Shown in pieces: positions 48,101 to 58,843 of a DNA stretch of 64,000 nucleotides. Made by a program: the position numbers and the translations under genes. How positions within the stretch are numbered: the first letter of the stretch is position 1; every line of letters begins with the position of its first letter. The DNA comes from Carex sylvatica (taxonomy: Eukaryota > Streptophyta > Magnoliopsida > Poales > Cyperaceae): NCBI GenBank assembly GCA_964058845.1, contig CAXKVR010000128.1:279825-343824 (forward strand), written 5' to 3'. The notes below the pieces were generated by a model. That model did no database searches. It was not told where the DNA came from and was given only the letters and a program-made list of their open reading frames with translations.

Positions 48101-51100
48101 TAGAATTTACAATCAAAACAGTCATTTATTTTGTTGCCACTTTGTTGAGCCCCCCCCCCCCCCCCCCCCCCCCCCACCCACCCCACAAGCGTAGAGATTT
48201 CTTAAATATATGACAGTTCACATTCAATACATAACTCACCACGCCCCTGTTTAATTCACTCACTAAGGTCAGGTCAAGTCAAGTTTCTCCTCAAATTAGC
48301 CTCAACTATAAAGGCAATAAATATATCATGCTTGATTGAGTGAGGCTATGGTACTTTGCAAAGCGCAGACCGGCCCGTCCTATAAATTTATATCTCTGTT
48401 TTCAAAGTTCAAACAGTCAATCTGAACCGCTCAACATAATATTCATATGAAAATATAGTTCGAGACCGGATTTTACTTTTTCTTATAACTTCTTTACTAA
48501 TTTTTTAGATAGGTGAAAATCACTAATTTTACATGGTCCAACATTTTTATTAGGTGATTTCTACTTATGTTAAATAATAGTAAAAAAATTATAAAAAATG
48601 TAAAGTTTTATCTCCAAGTAAACTTTCATATGAAGATCGTATTGACCGGTTTGGATCAATTGTTTGGACTTTAAAATCGAAGATATGGATACATAGTACG
48701 GTTGATGTGCGCTTTGCAGAGTACCATAGCCTCACTCTGCTTGATTTGGAATGCAGCAGGAGGAGAGAAAAAACAAAGAGAAGGCATACAAATGATGTCA
48801 GGCTTGGGGCTGAATCTGGAGGTCTCTTGGGACCAAAAGAGAGGAATAGAGCCTCTCATTTGTACAACAGAGCTCATTCTCCCCTTGGCAGACCCCGCCT
48901 CTTCATCTACAACTATTTGCTCCGTCTCTACATCATTTGCCACTTTTCCATAGTCATTTACCCCTCTTTTCAAGTACCTAATTCCAAAATTTATCACAAG
49001 AATTATGTAATCTTAACCGGGACAACATTCATTTTTTTTTTCTTTTTTCCTAATGGATGATTTTGTGTTTAAATCCGGAATGAGTTGATAATTAACTGAT
49101 ACTGATTTGGGCTGAATCCAGAAATACAAACCAAAGAACTTGTCGAGGCCAGTACTGGTACTTTTTCTTAATACAAATTGGAACTCAACTAAATTTTAGT
49201 TTGGCATCGATGTATCACATATTATACAATAATAACAAGATTAAGGCAAAACAACAAGTTCATACCGAGTTCCAGCAAAATGACGAGACCGTCTAGATAT
49301 TAGGGCAATGCTGAAAACCCTCCCAAATAACGATAAATTTACCTGGCATATTTTGAAAAAAAAATACGTTCTTCATTAACACAAATTGCATGGGATTCTT
49401 GCAAACAGATGCATCTAAAAAATGCACTCTAAATGGTAAAAGACTGTAGTGCCCTTGATAGTTCAGCTCTACCTGTTTGTAGTAACCGTGAACTAAAGCA
49501 ATAGTCCAGAGGGAATTGATGCACCTAGACCGAATTGGTTCAGTCAGAAAAGAGTTCCACACGAACAAATTATCATACGGGAGTTCTTTCATGTCTCCAA
49601 TGGAGACCACATTTTGTTGCAAAGTTTGCATTACGGGGTATGTGTAGCTGTAGAAGAAGTCTTTTGTCAGATCAACACCTAGTAGCAGCTTCTTGTACCT
49701 GTTTCAGTTGAAGATAAGAATTTATTTTAGAAGGACATTAAGAAAATAAACAAAAGATAAACAAGGAGGAAGTCAACAAGAGCTCCTCATCGTTAATCTA
49801 TTTATATGGCCCACATGACAAGTATTTGGACACCAACATGGTAAGGTTCGGTACCACAGTTTGCTAAATGTAAAAAAAGAATGTCAAGCTTACAATTTTA
49901 GCATTGTCGATTTGTTTTTTTAATTTAATTACAACTTAAAAGTTTCCAAATAGTCCAAGAACTTGCAACATCTGTTTCCAACCTTTTCTAATTCCACATC
50001 GTCAAACAGATACTTGAGGAGTTTGCTGAACCAACAGAAATGTCGTACCTCCAAAAGACAAAGATCTAATATGCTACACTTAATATCATAAATTCACAGA
50101 TATTTTGCTCTCCTAATTTCTTTTAAAATGACCAGACCATGCCTCTTTTTTTCTCATTTATATAAAGAAAACCACGAGGGAGGGGCTGTTTGATTCTAGT
50201 GGTAGTATTACACCTGAAAATGAACCAACAGAAACTTAGAGAGAGAGAGATAGAGAGAGGGATGAGAGACCGGAGCTCGCTTTTGGAGTGTGCCACATCA
50301 GACTGGATGGATTGATGTGGAACAGCTTGCAACAGGAATTCATCTATGGCATAAATGGCATGGCCACATAAGCTCCCAATCTGACTTCTTTTTGTTACCA
50401 ATACTAGGTAGTACGACTCCAAAAACTTTATGCAACCTTTTCCATCACAACAAAAAAATGAACGAATGGAACAAATTGTCAAGAACAAAAGACAAATATT
50501 TTGTAAAAATTGGAGAATGATATAGCATCCAACCTCTGTCATTTTATGTTGTCAAATAAGAATGGCTCATTTACTAACTACACCTGAGTTAAACCTGGTT
50601 TGCAGATGACACCAAAAAATTCTACTTGCAAGTAACAACCAAAACTTCTTGGGTTTTTGCAATCAAGCTGTACCATTAAAACTAAGGTTAACTCAGCTAA
50701 ACAAATTTGATATAACTCAGAACCCAACATCTGTGTCTTCTTGGTTTGGTTTTGAATCAATTTAGGGTTGGAAAATACAAAATAAATAACTTATCCATGA
50801 GAGAGAGGTAAAGTTGTCAAAGTTGAATGCAGTACCATTTTACCACACTACCCTGCAGTTGAGTGCCATTTGCATACGTTACAATCTGTCTGGCTTTATT
50901 TGCAAAACAACATAACGGGGATCACTTGACAATTCATTATTTTGACAATCTTGACAATCTTAAAAATAAAGCTTAAATTTTAAATCCAACATTATAGACA
51001 CGATTGTATATAATGTGCATATCATGTCTAACAAAAAAAGATGAGATTTGGTGTATGTTTCACCGTACATTGGGTGACTTGAAATTTCAATGGTCAGAAA

Positions 51101-52987
51101 TTAATGGACCTTCAAACAATACTAAAATTGCATGAAATTTGATTGTTAGGCTATTTGACCAATTCAGTCACGTTTTCATGTTCCAATTGAAGACTTTTCA
51201 TTTATGATCAAAGGAGAAGATTTCTCTTTTACCAAACATATGCGGATCAAATCACAATCTTCTAATAAGAAGAAGAACCCCGATAGAAATTCCTTTGCCC
51301 CTCATCCAGAAAGAAGGATCCATTATGAGTTTCAATTTATTCATTTTGAATCCTTTCTATCTTCTACTTCTTTTTTTATTTCCTTTTTTCTTGGATTCTT
51401 TATTTCATTTTGATTTCTCTATTGATGGTCATATAATCGTGGTTACATAGATATTGTTTATACTAGTGTTTTTACATTGGGTATAAGAAGATTAAGCAAG
51501 TTCACTGAATTTTTTGATAGACATATAGTTGATGGGATTCCAAATGGAATTGGTATTACAAGTTTTTTTATATGAGAAGGAATTAGGTATATAGGAAATG
51601 GGAGAGTCTCATCTTATTTATTCTTTTTTTTATGTTTTGTATCTTTGTTTTTTTTAATCTTCTTTTTTCTTTATTAATAGACATTTAATACACATATATA
51701 TCAAAATTTTAGAAATTCTTTTATTTCTAATTAAAAAACATATGAAAATTAAAAACATATTGAAACACATATATTCTATAGAAGTATAGAAGGAAATCTT
51801 CTCTGTAGTTCAATAGATAACTAAATATCTTATAGTTGAGTAATATTTTGTCCATACCTATAAATTTATTTTCCAATTTTCAATTTAATTTAAATCTTTT
51901 TTTTTTAATCATTGTCAAGATTGTCAAAATAACCATTGTCAAGTGATCCCTCTAGAAAAAAAGAATAGAGTGGCCATTTGGAGATTTCTCTAGACCAGAC
52001 AAAGGGAGGATAAGTATCATATTTTGATGCTTAATGGGCAGTATCAATAATAATTACTATCGTTAGTACGAGGAATCACAATAATTTAGTTTTTGAAAGG
52101 CTATATGTAATTATCAGATTTTGGAGGGTAAATATCAATATTGAAGAAAAGCAAGAAGAAAGCATAAGAGACCTGCAATGCCATAAACCTTGGTTACAAA
52201 TGTGAGACCACCAGTAGAGCGGTTTCCTTCCCTAATCCTCTGAAGGAGGCTCTTGATCTCCTGTGCATTGTACACCACAGGATCCTCATTTATGCTCAGA
52301 TCTGACGGTTCAGATCGATCTATCTTGAGCACTCTGAAGTGCCTCTTTTCTTTGTCACTTCCTATCAGGTAATACCGCTACAAACATCAAGAGGTCAATC
52401 GATCAGATGAGTTAAATTTTTGTTTTATCCCTTAAAAGGTTCAAATATGATAGACAAAGCAGCAAGCTCAAGGATATTTTGCACTGCTAATCAGCATATA
52501 CTGGTGTCAGTACCAGTACCAGTATAGAAGTTTGAGAGTGTAATCCTCAGTGATGTTAACACACGTGTTTAATTTCAATTATTGCAAAATTCATGATTTG
52601 GCAGGATGAAGACCTGTAAATGGCCTTTCCTTGGGAGAATTAAAGCATTGAATCAACTGCAAGCGACTACTAGAGTTTGGATTCAAGAAAAAAAAAAAAA
52701 ACTACTTCTCTTGGACTTAAGACCTAAATTTACCAAAAAAATGTCAAAATAGTAACTCCGGAACTACGCCGAATTAGGATAATGTAATCACGAGAAACAA
52801 CCTTCGTTAAAATGATTAAAAAGGAATAGAAGGGGAAATGGAAAGATAGAGAGAGTACAGCGCGGGTCTCGTAGAGGCGAAATTTCTGAAGCGACGAGAC
52901 GGTGGGATCCATGTCAGGGTCTGACAGTGACAGAGGCGATGGCGAAATTGATCTAGAAATTGAATTGGGGTTTTCAGCCCTTGCCAT
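42155..52987 (-). CDS. SAC1: SAC-domain phosphoinositide phosphatase, SAC1/FRA7 type
   Basis: Sixteen exons: 52987-52859, 52377-52173, 50436-50271, 49698-49473, 49342-49266, 48977-48790, 47998-47901, 47801-47668, 47235-47098, 46290-45915, 44112-43991, 43887-43750, 43281-43096, 42942-42751, 42607-42499, 42409-42155. All are GT-AG and in phase, encoding 912 residues, close to Arabidopsis SAC1. That enzyme removes the 5-phosphate of PtdIns(3,5)P2, sits on Golgi membranes and is needed for secondary wall and fibre formation (known for the family, not shown here). Seen: '[18 protein letters not shown]' at the N-terminus, the catalytic CX5R motif '[12 protein letters not shown]' (Cys512, Arg518), '[11 protein letters not shown]' and the SAC1-specific tail ending '[18 protein letters not shown]'. 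Residues 475-492 are a low-complexity Ala/Ser/Thr insert. Introns carry two MITEs, tandem repeats and a plastid-derived segment. Confidence 0.95.
44940..45285. repeat. CATATGCGG-rich block with a 16-bp tandem repeat
   Basis: Inside SAC1 intron 10. GCGG/CCGC and CATATG words alternate densely from about 44965 to 45275 ('CCGCATATGCGG', 'GCATATGCGGCCCATGCGG'). In the middle 'GGCCCGAAGTACTTAC' is repeated four times head to tail (45095-45157; last copy short). The block is much richer in GC than the rest of the intron. Confidence 0.88.
45494..45901. mobile_element. Mutator-type MITE in SAC1 intron 10, beside the exon 10 donor
   Basis: A 408-bp foldback element with ends 'GAGCGAGGCTATAGTACTAT' and, inverted, 'GAGTGAGGGAGGCTATGG'. 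Perfect 9-bp duplication ATAAAGAAT (45485-45493, 45902-45910). On the gene strand the element starts only 13 bases after the splice donor GTAAAT at 45914. Confidence 0.93.
48150..48185. repeat. Poly(C) tract
   Basis: 26 consecutive C on the + strand followed by ACCC units, within SAC1 intron 6. Slippage-prone; its length in an assembly is unreliable. Confidence 0.95.
48338..48737. mobile_element. Mutator-type MITE in SAC1 intron 6
   Basis: A 400-bp foldback element with near-perfect ends 'GAGTGAGGCTATGGTACT' and its inverse, flanked by a perfect 9-bp duplication TGCTTGATT (48329-48337, 48738-48746). Same family as 45494. Its end lies about 50 bp from the exon 6 donor. Confidence 0.94.
50918..51950. 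mobile_element. Inverted-repeat-bounded segment in SAC1 intron 2
   Basis: 'GGGATCACTTGACAAT' followed by 'TTATTTTGACAATC' and 'TTGACAAT' opens the segment, and the inverse of the same about 43 bp closes it. The 1033-bp interval holds a plastid ndhF-like piece and AT-rich DNA, but no transposase. The flanks (ACATAACG and TCTAGAAA) show no target duplication. It may be a non-autonomous DNA transposon or an older inverted repeat interrupted by plastid DNA. Confidence 0.6.
51426..51677 (+). pseudogene. ndhF: Plastid ndhF C-terminal fragment (nuclear plastid DNA)
   Basis: One frame reads '[13 protein letters not shown]', '[17 protein letters not shown]', 'GEGIKY'-like '[16 protein letters not shown]' and ends in a natural-looking TAA at 51675. 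This matches the C-terminal end of NADH dehydrogenase subunit F of plant chloroplasts, as I remember the family. A TGA at 51573-51575 stands where functional ndhF has Gly, so the copy is dead. Upstream, 51195-51425, the sequence has plastid-like composition but I could not place it. Lying inside a nuclear gene's intron, it is transferred plastid DNA. Confidence 0.82.
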
Positions 52988-53866
52988 TGTTGGATTGAGA
53001 AAGAGAATGGAGAGGAAGGAGGATTAATAAAAGTTTTCTGATAAATTGAGAGAGAGAGAGAGATTAAAATTTAAAAAAAAAAAATGCATGAAAATGGAAG
53101 GGGGTTAAATTCGGTATTACAGCTAAATTACTTTCAACTGATATAATGAGCGAGCGAGTTAGGATATGTTTATGCTCGGTTTATTAAGTAAATGTGCGAG
53201 TTGTTAATGAACGAGTTTAAGCGAGTTATGAATACTAAAATTTAACAAATTATCATAATTTGTTTAAATAAAATAGAATAAAAATTCAACAAAAATTAAC
53301 AAAATAGAATTAACATATTATATTCTCCACAGTAGCATCGACTTTGTTTTGTCGACTTTACAAAAATATAAATGTATGAATATGACATAAGAATTTAATA
53401 AGACAGGCTGCAAGAATGATTTAATATTGCATAAATTTATTCATTGATTTAATGTTATAGAAATTTATTTGAGATTAAATGTGGCAGGAATTAGATGTGG
53501 TAAATTCTTAATGAGCGAGTTGAGGCATGTTCATGCTTGCTCATTAAGTAAATGAGCGAGTTATTTTTTTTTTCTGATAATCTTGATAGAAGCTATCAAG
53601 TGATGAGCGAGTTATTAATAAACAAATTTAAGCAAATTGATAAATAAGCGAGTTATGAGCGACTCACGAGTTATGAACAATTTACTCACTCTAGTATTTT
53701 CTATCCTGAAAATAATTTCACGGAATCTTATTAAAATTTAATTTATGATTTCGATTTTTACAGCTAAATTACTTTCAACTGATATAATAATATTTCACAA
53801 AAATTATTATTTATAAACCTGTCAACACCATATGATTTTGATAACAAAACCACGATTTCATACTAA
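52988..53866. other. 5' leader of SAC1 and repeat-bearing spacer
   Basis: A GA repeat at 53048-53063 lies about 60 bp upstream of the SAC1 start codon, probably in the leader. Further out a 31-bp sequence, 'ACAGCTAAATTACTTTCAAC' and following, occurs at 53119-53149 and again at 53759-53789. Between them 'GAGCGAGTT' and 'CATGTTCATGCT'-like words recur (53145-53230, 53508-53690), a decayed repeat. Confidence 0.5.
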
Positions 53867-54550
53867 GAGTAGAACTAGGGTGTTCTTGAACTCAAGTCAC
53901 TAAGCTCTTTTGTTAAACTCAAGTCTAAAATTCATCAAATCAACATCAAATAACGAATTCAAACTATTAAAATCCGTCTACCTTACAAATGATGCATCTA
54001 CATATGAAAATTTTAAACATTTGCATTAATTTATTATAAAGTCGATCAGTCAAAATTAGAAGATTTTTTAACCGCTTGACTTTATACTAAATTAATTCAA
54101 ATGTTTAAAATTTTCACATGTAGACGCATCACTCATAAGATAGACGAATTTCAACGGTTCATATTTATTATTTGAAGCCGATTTGACTGGTTTTAAACTT
54201 TAGTTCACCAAAAGACTTTATGAACTTAAGAACACTCTACTTCTACTCTCGAAATTTTTAAATATGGCATACTCCCAAAAAAGATAAATCAAACAACCAC
54301 GATTTCTAAAAAATTTAAATTTTGACACGGCTGCATCCCCTAGATGCGACCACTCTTTTTTTTTCATTCAGATTGAACTGCACAAGAAGGAAAAAAAAAA
54401 AAATTTGGCTGCATCCCCTAGATGCGGTCCACAAAAAAGTAGCTGCATTTTGGGATGCGGTCGTGTCAAAATTGAAAATTTCAAAAAACATTGTGATTTG
54501 ATTTATCTTTTTTGGAGTTATGTTATATTTAAAATTTTCAGGTTCTACTC
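53867..54550. mobile_element. Mutator-type MITE (outer of a nested pair)
   Basis: Ends 'GAGTAGAACTAGGGTGTTC' and, inverted, 'GAGTAGAAGTAGAGTGTTC'. Perfect 9-bp duplication TCATACTAA (53858-53866, 54551-54559). The element is about 382 bp once the nested one and its duplication are left out. Its right end is split by the inner element. Confidence 0.9.
54250..54542. mobile_element. Mutator-type MITE nested in the previous one
   Basis: A 293-bp foldback element with arms of about 100 bp ('ACTCCCAAAAAAGATAAATC', 'AATTTTGACACGGCTGCATC' and their diverged inverses) around repeats of GGCTGCATCCCCTAGATGCGG. Perfect 9-bp duplication TTCTACTCT (54241-54249, 54543-54551), taken from the end of the outer MITE. 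Confidence 0.92.
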
Positions 54551-54559
54551 TCATACTAA

Positions 54560-55734
54560 ATATATAATATATGAGTCTATGACATGCAACTATACAACTA
54601 CATTATTTTATTTTTAACTAAAAATTAGATCTTAAGCGAATAACTATTAAATTTAATATCTACAAAAAAATTATCTTTTCCATATTTTAAACACATAGAA
54701 AGTATTACTTTTAATATCAACAAACACTGATTCTTAAATATACAACTACATTATAATTTCTACTTGAATAATTTACCGGATATAAAAATGATATTTAATC
54801 TGAACAATACAAGGAATTGGGATGCGTTATGGTGGATAGAAGATTCTTTGATACTTGAATAAATGTTTGAGCCTCCCAACTCCATGAAAATCAAATTATA
54901 TAAAATATATAATTACCATGTTTTAGTTTTATAGACGAAGTCGTTTCTCCTTTTGATAAACTAAGTTCGAATCAAGGACGACGGATTCAAACCAATTATA
55001 GGATGCATAGAGGTGTCATTTCTATGATTTTAAAATTTTATTTATGCATATTCAAGTTTAATTGAATTTTAGTTTTGAAAAAAAAATATATATATATATG
55101 GTTCAGTACGTCTCCCACATAAATTGTTAAATGGGTATTTTGTAACTAAGTGATTGAAAATTCACTTTATAATCAAGTTCAAATTCTACTATTTATATTT
55201 CAATCACTTCAATCAAAATTTTGTAATTTTAACTAGGTATTTATATGACTACGCCAATTTATAAGTTCCAAATTATCAATTGAAACATTAATCATGCAAG
55301 TTTGGAGCTGTATTTCTAAGTATTTCCATGTTTGTCTTTCTTAGAGCCATAATTTAAACTTCAAACAGTGAATTCAAACTGTTCAAACTGATCTACTTCA
55401 TTAGTTGTGCGCTTATATGTAAAATTTATAACTTTTTGAATTTATTTGATATCAATTCAAGCGGTCAAATATATGAGTTTTTAAGTTAATTTTAATAAAT
55501 TTATTTTTCAACATTTTTACTGCTTGATTTGATACTAAAATAACTCGAAAATATAAAATATTTGCATGTAAATGCATCACTCATAAAGTAAATTAGTTTG
55601 AACTATTTGGATTAGTCGTTTGAAGTCTATTCAATCAATTTTGAAGTAAGTATCATGTGACACCGATGTTATACTAACCAGACTCATTTATAAGTTCCAA
55701 ATTATCAATTGAAACATTAATCATGCAAGTTTGC
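54560..55734. other. AT-rich spacer with a 46-bp direct repeat
   Basis: A 46-bp sequence beginning 'TTATAAGTTCCAAATTATC' is present at 55259-55304 and identically at 55689-55734. Between them is sequence resembling the interior of the 53867 MITE. No gene. Confidence 0.5.
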
Positions 55735-57278
55735 TGTTATGCGCAAAGCATATACACAAAGCTTCAGTACAGCGAGCTATACTTTGTTTAAAACCTTGAT
55801 TTAGCTCCCGAATTAGATTGCAAGTATACAACCCTTATCGAATGGTATAATCAGGTATCGATCCACAGGGAACGGTTCAATTCTGGACTTTTGCTTGTCT
55901 CAGTTAGGTACTAGAAGTAATGAAAGGTTGATTTTGATTGTTTATATTTCCTAAGTTCGATAATAGTAAATAACAACAATTAAAAGTTTAGTTTTACTTG
56001 ATAAAAAAAATGAAGTTTCCAGAGTTTTAGACTTTATCTTTCAACTCTGCCTCTCTGATCCCTTCACGTGACTCGCATACCTTCGTATGCGATCCGTGTG
56101 ACGCGACCCGCGTGCTCTCACATGCGAGTCGCGTGGATCTCGAGTGAATGCAGCATATGTCTGATCTTTAGCTATTTACTTGTGTAAGGATCCATTGACC
56201 GTACCTAAAGTTCTTAAACCTCAACTCTCGTTATATGACTTAATGAACTTGGTAAGAAAATGCAACTTCACCTTCTTAGATCTCATAACTCTAGATTATT
56301 CAATTCTAAGTCATTTGTCTGGTTTACTAAAGGTATCCACTATCTTTCAATAAATGGAAATTTCACTTCTCAGTTACTATTGATCTCACCTCTCAGATCA
56401 AAGATCTACCTCAAATACTTGATCTAATTGTAAGAAATATCAAGGCCTAAATACTAGAAGAGATGCTATAGACATTCAACAGTAGATAACAAGATTCATT
56501 CAAGCAATTTCAATCAAGCAATAGAAATAATACTCAGACAAATGAACACAAATATAAACTCAGATCTAAACATCATGCATTACAAAACAGAGTTTCATAC
56601 TACATCTTAACCCTAGAAACTAAAAGATCTACTCAATCATGATCAAGAAAGAAAGAAAGTAAGTAAACAAAGAACAAATCATAATAAAACCCGAAGAAGA
56701 AGGAAAGATCTGCTCAGCTCTCCAATCTTCACTCCTTAGCTCTCCCGCTTCTTCTCTCTTTTTGAACCTCTCTCTTTGATTCCCTTTGATCCCCTGGTTA
56801 GTGGCAGAGGATGTCCTTTTATAGCCTTTCCAAACGCCCCTTTTATCTTTGGGCCTTAAATGGGTCTTAATTGGGCCTCCGCCTTCTGCTCTGAAAAACT
56901 CCGATGCAGCTTGCGTCAGGTTTGATGTGGGTCGTATCATAGTCAGTCTGATGCGGCTGGCGTCTGTGGTAGCGTCTGTATGGTAACGCGAGTCGTGTGG
57001 AATGGATGCGAGTCGCATCGAAGTCTATCTGATGCGGCTAGCGTCTGTGGTATCGTCAGAGTGGTAAGCGACTCGCGTCAGGGTTGATGCAGGTCGCATG
57101 CACAGTCTCATATTATCAGTTATCTTCTGATTTCGCCAATTTATCTGCAAATAAGAATGAAAACGCAGCAATACCACATTCTATAGATATTCAATGTAAT
57201 ATACGCTATTTAATTGTTTAAAGCACAAATTTTGGTACGGAAATTGATCTGAATAATAGATCAAATATAGTGATATCA
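55735..57278. mobile_element. 1.5-kb solo LTR
   Basis: Starts TGTTATGCGC, ends GATATCA, flanked by a perfect 5-bp duplication TTTGC (55730-55734, 57279-57283). No pol sequence inside. The uninterrupted sequence can be read at 55295-55330 ('TTTGGAGCTGTATTTCTAAG'), where the flanks are joined. Within it 'ATCGATCCACAGGGAAC' is typical of plant LTR-element leaders, and a ~100-bp unit with 'GATGCGGCTGGCGTCTGTGG' is repeated twice at 56930-57100. A 129-codon frame at 56629-57018 (minus) is a by-product. Lineage (Gypsy or Copia) not determined. Confidence 0.85.
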
Positions 57279-57490
57279 TTTGCAACTGTATTTCTAAGTA
57301 TTTCTTGAGTCGAAATTTACAAAAGTAAAAAAAACGTAGGCATTATTATAGTGTGTGTACTAATTAATTACATGTAATAATAGCCATCTAAATATATGTA
57401 TCCAAAAAGGGTTTACATATTGTTCTGTAGAAATATATTTGAGAAGTTTGTTACATTTAATATTAATTTAGGTGGAAGATCGTTAGATTT

Positions 57491-58835
57491 AGAGTTCTAA
57501 TTAAATAGCTAGTTATAATTGTGCTATAGTATTTTTTAACCTTAAAAGCTATAAAGCTATCAATTAATTTTAACACTATATCTAGTTATAATTATTGTTA
57601 TACTAAGTGCACCACTAATCGCTTAAAAACTGAAAAATAATTGTGATTAAAACTAAATAGATGAGTTTAGAGAAATTTGACATGATAACGGAGTTCGGCA
57701 AAACAAAGGCCTACTTCTCCGGGGCATTGCAACCTCTTCTAGGTGTGCCTTTTCATTACCCAATACGAAAGGATTATAACTTGTGAACTGATGAGCCCTT
57801 ACAACCAACGAGAAGTCACACGGCCAACCAGAGAAGAAAACCGGTGAGTCCTTAAAACCAACGGGAAATCACACGGCCAACTCAAAGTAAGAACGAAGTC
57901 TCAAAGTTTAGATCCTTAAGAAGAACACTCAAGATCTCACACTAACCTAATCTAACTCAAGATTAGTGAAGTGAATTTGAGGTTGTTTGAGAGATATTGA
58001 AGTTTTAAGCTCAATCAACAATGGAGGAACTAAGCTCACAAAAAAACAGTGTTTTTAAAAGTTAGGGTCGGCTAGTGGGGAAGAAACCCCACTGCTCTAT
58101 TTATAGAGACAGCTCCAGAAAGAGCAATTTGACTTAAAACGTTACCAATGTTTTATAAAATGTTACAACGTTTTAGTTCAAAATTCAAATTAGATTTTCT
58201 TTTTCTACGAGATTGATCAAATCATTACCAATGTTTGTAAAACGTTATGTAACGTTTTGCACTGTAAAAACTTAATCAAAAATAGAAATTTCTGAAGCTT
58301 GAATTTAATTAAAACGTTACAACTTTTGCCAAATATTACAATGCTGATTTAATTAAATTGTTGTAACGATTGACAAACGTTACCAATGTTTGTAATTCAA
58401 TCTTAGCTGTATTGTAGCATTTTTGACAGGTTGAAAACGTTATAACATTTTATAAATGTTACCAACGTTTTAATTCCTTTTGAGTTTGATCAAGCTATTA
58501 CTTCAGCGTTTCTGACAGGCTGAAAACATTATAACGTTTTACAAAAGTTAGCAATGTTTGTTCCCAGTTTAAACAGCCTCAAATTTACTTTACCAAATTT
58601 CTAATTTTACAATTTGTATTCTTGATAAGTCTTCATGATTTCTTCACTTCAAGTACTCTACATTGCAATTCCAATTATTTTGAACCTGCATAACTCTAAA
58701 ATAGAAAAAATCATAAAATTTAATAATTGTATGTTTTTGCAAATTAGTCAAATAAATGAAAAAGATTATTGCTATAACAACAATTATTTTTTTTATCTTT
58801 TCAGTGATGATACATAATCGTTATTTAAAACCTTG
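57491..58835. mobile_element. 1.3-kb hAT-like non-autonomous element
   Basis: Ends 'AGAGTTCTAATTAAATAGC' and, inverted, 'CAAGGTTTTAAATAACG', with flanks TTAGATTT (57483-57490) and CTAGATTT (58836-58843), 7 of 8 bases equal. Inside, 58130-58570 carries about ten variants of AACGTTACCAATGTTT, and 57780-57900 two copies of a ~65-bp unit with 'TCACACGGCCAAC'. 'TCTATTTATAGAGACA' at 58098 resembles a TATA region. No transposase. Confidence 0.62.
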
Positions 58836-58843
58836 CTAGATTT

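Noticed and set aside
51204..51413. 69-codon open frame upstream of the ndhF fragment
   Set aside because: It looks like non-coding plastid-type or AT-rich sequence; I could not match it to a plastid gene and it has no splice or start context.
56629..57018. 129-codon frame on the minus strand
   Set aside because: It lies wholly inside the solo LTR, shows no family features and overlaps the LTR's internal ~100-bp repeat.
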